Shown: one piece after another, positions 58,285-64,000 of the stretch | Position numbering within the stretch: the stretch's first letter is position 1 | Layout: each line of letters begins with the position of its first letter | From: Neolewinella lacunae | GTDB lineage: Bacteria; Bacteroidota; Bacteroidia; Chitinophagales; Saprospiraceae | DNA: 64,000 bases | Assembly: GCF_014349155.1 (NCBI RefSeq) | Contig: NZ_JACSIT010000037.1 | Location: 52,053 to 116,052, forward strand | Direction of reading: 5' to 3' | The notes under the pieces: model-generated | What the model saw: the letters and a program-made list of their open reading frames with translations, nothing else | What the model was told of the DNA's origin: nothing | The model's database searches: none | Made by a program: the position numbers and the translations under genes

Positions 58285-60015
58285 CACCTGCCGCTCCGTA
58301 TCCACAATCAACTCTCTTGCCGCGCGGTAGGTGTCGGCCAGGTCGTCGGCTTGGTCCTGGCCAGCGTAGAGGGCCATTTCGCAGCGTTGGAGCAGGCGGT
58401 CGTAACGTTCCGCCAGGGCGGCATCGGCGCCGGCGTCCCGCAGCGTGGCGCTTACGTTGCGGCGGTTAAGCTTGGCTACGGAGAGGTTGAAACGGTCGCG
58501 CAGGTAGCCGAACAGCGCGCCTTCCACGGCGTCGTAGAAGGGGCGGGGTGCTACGGCATCGAGGTGGACTTTAGCGCCTTTCAGGCGTTGGGTAGCGGCC
58601 TGGGCGGCGCGGGCGCGGGCTACTTCGGCGGGGTCGCGGCCCGCCTGCCGGGCGCGGTAGGCCTGCCAGGCCAGGGCCCCGCCCGCCCCCAGCAAGGGCA
58701 GCAGGAAAAGCAGCCAGTAGTAGAAGCGGGAAGCGGTAGCACTGCCGTAGCTGCGGCCTGCGGGGAGGTCCCTCACGGGCAGTAAGACCAGTTTGGCCGC
58801 CTCTTCGCTCAGGGTATCGATCTCGTAAGTCGCCTGCCCGGTGCCGCCGGTGACGGTGATGGGAAAGACCGCAGGGGCGTTGGTCACGTAGCGGTTGCTG
58901 TCAACATCGAAGTAGGTCAGGCCAGGCCGCAGGTCATACTGCCCCGCGCGTTTGGGCACTACTTTGTACTCAAAAATCTTGCGGCCCAACATACCGGAGG
59001 GGCTGTCCAGCAGCTCTTCCTGGAGAATGACGGGGTCGTAGATGTCCCAGTCTTTGTCGCTCACCGGAGGGAAGGCGTCAAGGCGTTCAATGTCGCCTTC
59101 GCCAGTGACGATGATGCGCAGCGTCAGGGCATCGTCGGTGGTCAGTTGATCGCGGTCGGCCTGCACGTCCAGTCGGTAGCTGCCAACGGCACCGCTGAAG
59201 TCGGCGGGGCGCGGCTGGGGCAGCTCCTTAACTTCCACGTAGAGGGTATCGGTATTCAGCGGGATTTGCTCGGTGAAGCGACGGGAAAAGGTGCTGGAAT
59301 TGCGGTAGCGCACCGTACCGAGCACCATCCGGTAGGGGTCAATCCGGATGCGCCCGCTCTTGGTAGGAAAAAGGGCGAGGCTGCCGAGGGTGCGGCGTTG
59401 GTATTCGCGGCCGTTTTCGATCACGGTGCGCGGCCGCCCGTCGTACTGCCGCCGGGGCTGGGAGAAAAAGCCAGCAAAATCGGGCTCCTGCATCAGGTTG
59501 CGGGAGATGACGTTGGTAGTGGAGTAGAGGTTGAGGTCGAGGATGATCTGCTGGCCCACGTAGGCCGTATCGGTGGAGAGCTCCGCGCGCAGGAAATCAT
59601 CGGGGGCCAGGGCGGCGGCGCCGGCATCGACGGGCAGGACTTCTACCGTTTTGGAGTTGGCACGGTAGGTGCGGCCCGCCGCTACGATGGTGGCCGTTTC
59701 AATGGTGAGCTCGCCAACGCGCTTGGGTTGGAGGAGCCAGGAGTGGGTGAGGTGGCTGCTGCCCACGCCGTTGATGATGGTGGTACCCATAGCGCGGCTC
59801 GGGCCGCGTAAGACGATAAAGTCCCGGAAAGCCGGAGGCACCAGATCAGTGCCCTGGGCATTGCGCAGCACCAGGCTGTATTCCACGGTGCTGTTGATGA
59901 ACGTGCGCGCTTTGCTTACCTCGGCGCTAAAATCAATGTCCTGGTGTTGGGCCAGGGCCACTTGGGCGCGGCCGCAGGTGCAAAGGAAGAAGAGTAGAGC
60001 AAGGTTTCGCCACAT
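58279..60015 (-). CDS. batD: BatD family protein (aerotolerance-type)
   Basis: 578 aa. Signal peptide about 1-22, several immunoglobulin-like beta domains to about 435 (STVEYSLVLRNAQGTDLVPPAFRDFIVLRGPS, YVGQQIILDLNLYST, LTTDDALTLRIIVTGEGDIE), a membrane helix at about 450-470 (FYYWLLFLLPLLGAGGALAW), and a cytoplasmic helical tail. BatD proteins usually act with BatA/B/C von Willebrand and TPR proteins, none of which lies nearby. Start MWRNLALLF at 60015, 4 nt after a TATCTTCG box. The signal peptide residues CTCGRAQ are encoded by a NotI-core repeat. Confidence 0.87.
   Translation of the reverse strand: MWRNLALLFFLCTCGRAQVALAQHQDIDFSAEVSKARTFINSTVEYSLVLRNAQGTDLVPPAFRDFIVLRGPSRAMGTTIINGVGSSHLTHSWLLQPKRVGELTIETATIVAAGRTYRANSKTVEVLPVDAGAAALAPDDFLRAELSTDTAYVGQQIILDLNLYSTTNVISRNLMQEPDFAGFFSQPRRQYDGRPRTVIENGREYQRRTLGSLALFPTKSGRIRIDPYRMVLGTVRYRNSSTFSRRFTEQIPLNTDTLYVEVKELPQPRPADFSGAVGSYRLDVQADRDQLTTDDALTLRIIVTGEGDIERLDAFPPVSDKDWDIYDPVILQEELLDSPSGMLGRKIFEYKVVPKRAGQYDLRPGLTYFDVDSNRYVTNAPAVFPITVTGGTGQATYEIDTLSEEAAKLVLLPVRDLPAGRSYGSATASRFYYWLLFLLPLLGAGGALAWQAYRARQAGRDPAEVARARAAQAATQRLKGAKVHLDAVAPRPFYDAVEGALFGYLRDRFNLSVAKLNRRNVSATLRDAGADAALAERYDRLLQRCEMALYAGQDQADDLADTYRAARELIVDTERQVE
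59964..59981 (-). repeat. NotI-core repeat inside the batD signal peptide
   Basis: The coding strand reads GCACCTGCGGCCGCGCCC in a different frame from tgt and polA, giving CTCGRAQ. Confidence 0.8.
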
Positions 60016-60019
60016 AGGG

Positions 60020-60027
60020 CGAAGATA
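60020..60027 (-). promoter_or_regulatory. -7 box TATCTTCG of batD (leaderless type)
   Basis: Ends 4 nt before the batD ATG at 60015. Confidence 0.6.
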
Positions 60028-60229
60028 CGGAGCCGGGCGGAAGTGGTGCTGCCAGGCGGTGCCCCGCAACGGAGGTGAAAGGAGGGAGGGGGTGGGGCGG
60101 AGCAGAAATGTCTTACTTTACCGGAGGCGGGGTTTACGGCATCCTGCATGCCCGATAGTATACCTTCCGGGTGGCGTAGGGCCAAAACCACTTTCCGCTT
60201 ATATCGTTACACTCCAAAATCAGTTTGTT

Positions 60230-61753
60230 TTGCAACAACAAGTTACCGTTGTAGGGGCCGGATTTGCGGGGCTATCCGCCGCTTGCTACCTCGCCCGCGA
60301 AGGCTACCGGGTGCGTATCCTGGAGAAAAACCCTGATCTGGGCGGCCGGGCGCGGACCTTCGAGGCCGCAGGATTCCGTTTCGATATGGGCCCCAGCTGG
60401 TACTGGATGCCGGAAGTATTTGAAGATTTTTTCAACGACTTTGGTTCCTCCGCCGCCGAACATTACACCCTGCAACGCCTGGACCCGAGCTACGAGATTT
60501 ACTTCGGCCCCGGCGAGCGCATGGAGGTGCCCGCCAATGACGCCGAGCTCTTTGCCCTCTTCGAACGCCTGGAGCCCGGCAGCTCCGCCAACCTCCGCAA
60601 GTTCCTCTCCGAGGCAGCATACAAATACCGCGTCGGCCTCGGCGAATTTGTTCGCAAACCCGGGCATAGTATTCTCGACTTTGCTGACCTCCGCGTAGTC
60701 CGTGCCGCCTTCAAATTGCAGATGCTGACGGATATGGCCAGCTACGTCCGCAAGCTCTTCCGCCATCCCCAACTGCGGCAATTGCTGGAGTTTCCCGTCC
60801 TGTTTCTCGGTGCCACCCCCGCTAAGACGCCCGCGTTGTACAGCCTGATGAACTACGCCGACCTGAGCCTGGGCACCTGGTACCCCCTGGGCGGCATGTT
60901 CAAAATTATTGAAGGCATGGTGGCCGTGGCCAAAGGGCTCGGCGTGACCATTCACCCGGGTGCAGAAGTGCAAAAGGTAGTAAGCCAAGGCGGCCAGGTG
61001 AAGGAAGTGCTCACCGCCGACGGGCAGCGGTACCCCACCGACGTCCTCGTCTGCGGAGCCGACTACCACCACTTTGAGCAGGAGGTGCTGGATCCCCAAG
61101 ACCGGGTCTACAGCCCGGCCTACTGGGAAAAGCGCGTGATGGCTCCCTCCAGCCTGCTCTTTTACGTGGGGCTGGACCGCAAGGTGCCCGGCATCCACCA
61201 CCACACCTTATTTTTCGATGCGGACTTTGCGCGCCACGCCCACGAAATATACGAGGAACCCGCCTGGCCCGCTGACCCCCTCTTCTACGTGTGTGCTCCC
61301 TCCGTTACGGACCCCAGCGTAGCGCCTGCGGGGCAGGAAAACCTCTTCTTCCTCCTGCCCCTGGCCGCCGATCTGGACGATACCGACGAAGCCCGCGAAC
61401 GTTACTGGAACCTGATGTGCGAACGCTTTGCGCTGCGGACGGGGATAGACATCCGGCCCCACGTCGTTTACCGCCGGGCCTTTGCCCACCGGGAGTTCAA
61501 AGCGGATTATCACGCCTACCGGGGCAACGCCTACGGGTTGGCCAATACCCTGGGGCAGACGGCCTTTCTCAAGCCAAAGCTCCGCAGCCGTAAGTTGCGT
61601 AACTTGTGGTACACGGGCCAGCTCACTACCCCCGGGCCGGGCATGCCCCCCAGCATCATTTCCGGCGAAGTGGTGGCGCAAGACATTCACCGGACCCTGA
61701 CCGGGGCCAAAGGCCTCAGCGCCCCAACCCCCAATCCAAAAACCTATGCTTAG
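60230..61753 (+). CDS. crtI: Phytoene desaturase
   Basis: FAD-dependent desaturase converting phytoene to lycopene-type carotenoids; 507 aa. FAD motif VTVVGAGFAGLSAACYLAREGYRVRILEKN from residue 5, GGRARTFEAAGFRFDMGPSWYWMP, and the C-terminal signature LWYTGQLTTPGPGMPPSIISG. No ATG lies close before the FAD motif; TTG at 60230 (MQQQVTVVG) is the best start, since the frame upstream is antisense to batD. It overlaps crtB by 8 nt (ATGCTTAG), showing translational coupling. Confidence 0.93.
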   Translation: MQQQVTVVGAGFAGLSAACYLAREGYRVRILEKNPDLGGRARTFEAAGFRFDMGPSWYWMPEVFEDFFNDFGSSAAEHYTLQRLDPSYEIYFGPGERMEVPANDAELFALFERLEPGSSANLRKFLSEAAYKYRVGLGEFVRKPGHSILDFADLRVVRAAFKLQMLTDMASYVRKLFRHPQLRQLLEFPVLFLGATPAKTPALYSLMNYADLSLGTWYPLGGMFKIIEGMVAVAKGLGVTIHPGAEVQKVVSQGGQVKEVLTADGQRYPTDVLVCGADYHHFEQEVLDPQDRVYSPAYWEKRVMAPSSLLFYVGLDRKVPGIHHHTLFFDADFARHAHEIYEEPAWPADPLFYVCAPSVTDPSVAPAGQENLFFLLPLAADLDDTDEARERYWNLMCERFALRTGIDIRPHVVYRRAFAHREFKADYHAYRGNAYGLANTLGQTAFLKPKLRSRKLRNLWYTGQLTTPGPGMPPSIISGEVVAQDIHRTLTGAKGLSAPTPNPKTYA

Positions 61754-62582
61754 CCTTTACCAACAAGTTTGCCGCGAGTGCGCTTCTTTGATCACCCGCC
61801 GCTACAGCACCAGTTTCAGCCTGGGCATTCGGGTGTTTGATAAACCCCTGCGGGAGCCCATCTACGGCATCTATGGGTTCGTGCGCTTCGCCGATGAAAT
61901 TGTCGATACCTTCCACGACAAAGACAAGGCGACGCTCCTGGCCCGCTTCCGGCGCGATACCTACCTGGCGCTCGAAGAAGGCATCAGCCTTAACCCCGTT
62001 TTGCAGGCCTTTCAGGAAGTGGCCAACCGCTACGGCATCGGCCGCGACCTGATCGACCCCTTCCTCGATAGCATGGCCATGGACCTGGAGTTTTCGACCT
62101 ACCACGACGGGCTCTACAAGCAGTACATCTACGGCTCGGCGGAAGTCGTGGGGCTGATGTGCCTTAAGGTCTTCGTCGATGGAGACGTGGCCGAGTACGA
62201 CCGGCTCAAAGCTTCCGCCTGCGCCCTGGGCTCGGCCTTCCAGAAAATCAATTTCCTGCGCGACATCAAATCCGACTACGAAGAGCGCGGCCGGGTGTAC
62301 TTCCCCGGCGTCGATTACCAGCACTTCGACTGCGCTACCAAGCGCGAAATCGAAGCCGATATCAAAGCCGACTTCGACCACGCCTACACCGGCATCAAAC
62401 AATTGCCCACCAGCGCCCGCCTGGGGGTTTACCTCGCCTACGTGTACTACACCAAGCTCTTCCAGAAAATAAAAAATGCCCCCGCCCGGCAGGTGGCCGA
62501 CGAGCGCATCCGCGTACCCGATGGCAAGAAAGTCTACCTGCTGGCCAGCTCCGCCGTCAAAGCCCGCTTCGGGATGATGTGA
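61746..62582 (+). CDS. crtB: Phytoene synthase
   Basis: Condenses two geranylgeranyl diphosphates to phytoene; 278 aa, squalene/phytoene synthase family. The two Asp-rich Mg-binding motifs are visible as GFVRFADEIVD near 45 and FLRDIKSDYEERGRVYFP near 170, with YCYGSAEVVGLM-like YIYGSAEVVGLMCLKVF between. Its ATG lies inside the end of crtI, forming a crtI-crtB operon. No cyclase, hydroxylase or GGPP synthase gene is in view. Confidence 0.95.
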   Translation: MLSLYQQVCRECASLITRRYSTSFSLGIRVFDKPLREPIYGIYGFVRFADEIVDTFHDKDKATLLARFRRDTYLALEEGISLNPVLQAFQEVANRYGIGRDLIDPFLDSMAMDLEFSTYHDGLYKQYIYGSAEVVGLMCLKVFVDGDVAEYDRLKASACALGSAFQKINFLRDIKSDYEERGRVYFPGVDYQHFDCATKREIEADIKADFDHAYTGIKQLPTSARLGVYLAYVYYTKLFQKIKNAPARQVADERIRVPDGKKVYLLASSAVKARFGMM

Positions 62583-62620
62583 GGTCAAGGCGTTCCACGT
62601 CGCAGCAAACTGGATCAAGA

Positions 62621-62636
62621 CCTCCGGTCCGGCGAG
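62621..62636 (+). repeat. CCTCCGGTCCGGCGAG repeat word
   Basis: Matches part of the tandem units at 37140-37310; followed by GTTTCTAGTCATT. Confidence 0.4.
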
Positions 62637-62654
62637 GAGTTTCTAGTCATTTTC

Positions 62655-62673
62655 CCTGCTTCGCAGGTTTTTT
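62655..62673 (+). terminator. Short terminator after crtB
   Basis: CCTGC-TTC-GCAGG followed by six T. Confidence 0.6.
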
Positions 62674-62742
62674 GAACCACTAAGGACACGAAGAGGGACT
62701 AAGTCGGGAAAGACTTGACATCACACCGCCTAGGGGAGAACT

Positions 62743-63192
62743 TCACTCGACCTGGGGGGCGTGGACCTTGGCAAACACTTGCGACATCGAAAGTGGGTCA
62801 ATTGCTTCCATATCAATTAAGTTGAGCGACTTGACCATGTGGCGTGTTGCGGATTTGTAATGCAGAAAATGTGGTGATTGTAGGTGCGACTCGTAAGCCG
62901 CTTGGCTTGCGTAAATCTCCAGCAACCTTACGGCACTGGGAGTTTCCCGTTGGAACATGGGGTATATACAGATAACCCCAGGCTCTGATAGGACGGAAGC
63001 AGCCGCCTCCTCTTTCAGGATGGCGATATAATCGTCTAAATATGCGGAATCCACCTCGATTTCGGCGATTCTGATCATCATTTCCTTCGGGTCTGGTGCA
63101 TTAGTCTGTTCCCGTGTATCTTCGCTTCGCGCGCAGGAGAAGTGTAAGCAAGCGAGAAAAAGTAATGGGAATATCTGGGTGGGCAATTTCAT
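62743..63192 (-). CDS. Lipoprotein with antibiotic-biosynthesis-monooxygenase-like domain
   Basis: 149 aa. Signal peptide with lipobox FSC (C20), acidic spacer, then a dimeric alpha+beta barrel pattern at about 38-125: MIRIAEIEVDSAYLDDYIAILKEEAAASVLSEPGVICIYPMFQ, then VRLLEIYASQAAYESHLQSPHFLHYKSAT. Homologues act as monooxygenases or unassigned heme/quinone-binding proteins; the activity here is unknown. ATG 63192 gives a normal lipoprotein signal; the longer frame runs into the transposase end. Confidence 0.8.
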   Translation of the reverse strand: MKLPTQIFPLLFLACLHFSCARSEDTREQTNAPDPKEMMIRIAEIEVDSAYLDDYIAILKEEAAASVLSEPGVICIYPMFQRETPSAVRLLEIYASQAAYESHLQSPHFLHYKSATRHMVKSLNLIDMEAIDPLSMSQVFAKVHAPQVE

Positions 63193-63227
63193 TGTGCTTA
63201 GTCTTAATTCAATGGTCCGCTGCGATT

Positions 63228-64000
63228 TCAAGCTGCTCTAGCGGCGTAGTTCCTGACCTCCGCCAGTACCTCTTGACTTTTTGGCAGGTTCGGGTCAATC
63301 CCACACCTGCTGAAAATGCGTAAAGCCAAGCGCTCATTGGTATAGGCAGTTGTAATATCAGCCATGGAAAATGCTCCGCGTTCAAGGTCGGGAACCGCTA
63401 AGTGGTGGGCAGCTTTAGCCAAATTAACTACCGTTAGCGCGCAGTTGACGTGGAAGTCGATCTTAAGCCAATCACGCCCTTGCCCCTCTTCTAAACCGCT
63501 GAACTGCTTGCCATCGCGGAAAATGAATTCTTGTTGGTAACGACAGCGGTAAGCATGGACAATTTGTTCGGCTGGCTGATCAACATCGGTGCTCATGTAT
63601 ACCTTCACAGACTTGATTTTGTTTTTTTCGTCAAGTTGGTGTATAACCACGATACGGATTTTTAATCCTGCTACTTTTAGTTGAACCACGCCCGTCCAAG
63701 CAACGGTTTGAGGTGAACTCAGCGCTTCCACTCGACTAAATACGGCAGGATCAAGGTTAAATAAGTTGACAAAGCCAGCATATTCCTTAGGCCGCCCTTT
63801 TGACTTTTGTGGTCCGCTGTAGTAGTAGCGCAGACTGACGTTTTTACGCAAGCGGGAGACTACATGAAAACCTGCATTGACAACGCGTTGGATGAATGGA
63901 TTTCGGGAAAAGTACGCATCGACTACCACGTATTTACTGATCTGGAGCAGTTCGTCAGCCCGTTGCTCAAGGATTTCGGCATAATAATCCAGCAAAGATT
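63228..64000 (-). CDS. DDE transposase, IS4-type (5' end outside window)
   Basis: At least 257 residues of a transposase whose start lies beyond the right edge. Near the C-terminus the Y-(2)-R-(3)-E-(6)-K signature of IS4-family enzymes is exact (YRCRYQQEFIFRDGK), giving the catalytic Glu; an earlier VVVDAYFSRNPF contributes the second Asp. The catalytic domain looks intact, so the element may be active. The terminal inverted repeat on this side should lie between 63192 and 63227 but cannot be defined without the other end. Confidence 0.9.
   Translation of the reverse strand, partial: SLLDYYAEILEQRADELLQISKYVVVDAYFSRNPFIQRVVNAGFHVVSRLRKNVSLRYYYSGPQKSKGRPKEYAGFVNLFNLDPAVFSRVEALSSPQTVAWTGVVQLKVAGLKIRIVVIHQLDEKNKIKSVKVYMSTDVDQPAEQIVHAYRCRYQQEFIFRDGKQFSGLEEGQGRDWLKIDFHVNCALTVVNLAKAAHHLAVPDLERGAFSMADITTAYTNERLALRIFSRCGIDPNLPKSQEVLAEVRNYAARAA

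Overview
The window is about 64 kb of GC-rich, densely coded chromosome from a member of the Bacteroidota, most likely a Saprospiria (Lewinella-like) marine bacterium. The phylum call rests on four things: type IX secretion (T9SS) C-terminal sorting domains (genes at 6135 and 22098), a mutY-ssb-gldE block, DUF6427 and BatD proteins, and promoters with the Bacteroidota -7 box TAnnTTTG without Shine-Dalgarno sequences. The class call is weaker and rests on HMG-CoA reductase (mevalonate route) together with crtI, crtB and a crtD-like carotenoid gene. No plasmid, prophage or CRISPR array is visible. A DDE transposase runs off the right edge, and an acyltransferase is cut by the left edge.

Layout. 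0-2.4 kb: acyltransferase, RNase HI, TatD. 2.6 kb: tRNA-Ser(GGA) with a duplicated 3' end. 3.2-5.7 kb: ExbB, a small membrane protein and two ExbD proteins. 5.7-10.3 kb: cold-shock-like protein, T9SS cargo, UvrA. 10.3-14.8 kb: small membrane protein, a MITE-like element, a Gfo/Idh/MocA oxidoreductase, HMG-CoA reductase and a Tat-exported TIM-barrel lipoprotein. 14.9-20.4 kb: a frameshifted membrane protein, FeoA/FeoB, Pth and Tgt, the last behind a tandem duplication of its own promoter and start. 20.6-26.1 kb: DUF1800, DUF1501 and a large secreted helical protein. 26.2-30.0 kb (minus strand): ECF sigma factor, MutY, SSB, GldE. 30.4-36 kb: CrtD-like, OmpA lipoprotein, VOC protein, fused nucleotidyltransferase, GatA, surface lipoprotein. 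36-42.8 kb: GH25 lysozyme, MetX, DinB, MetY, nucleoside-type MFS transporter. 43-50.9 kb: lytic transglycosylase, Mn/Zn ABC ATPase, lipoprotein, DNA polymerase I, GreA/B-like protein. 51-57.8 kb: MazG-like, patatin/BamA-like protein, small secreted protein, M42 peptidase, MscL, DUF6427. 58.3-64 kb: BatD, CrtI, CrtB, a monooxygenase-fold lipoprotein and the transposase.

The outstanding feature is a dispersed repeat with core GCACCTGCGGCCGCGCCC (it contains the 8-bp palindrome GCGGCCGC). I found at least 21 copies, about one per 3 kb. Ten lie 1-46 nt after stop codons, and all ten have the same orientation relative to the gene. Seven lie inside reading frames without breaking them (uvrA, tgt, crtD-like, gatA, lytic transglycosylase, polA, the batD signal peptide), and six of these seven have the opposite orientation. 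The word is read in more than one frame, so it is conserved as DNA and not as protein. This resembles in-frame palindromic elements of Rickettsia more than ordinary REP sequences. Several copies are joined to a C-rich hairpin.

A second theme is promoter placement. At nine starts a TA(C/T/G)CTT(T/C)G box ends only 4-6 nt before the start codon, which predicts leaderless mRNAs. Functionally the window is mostly housekeeping (DNA repair, replication, tRNA modification, methionine and isoprenoid/carotenoid synthesis, iron uptake) plus envelope and secretion functions.
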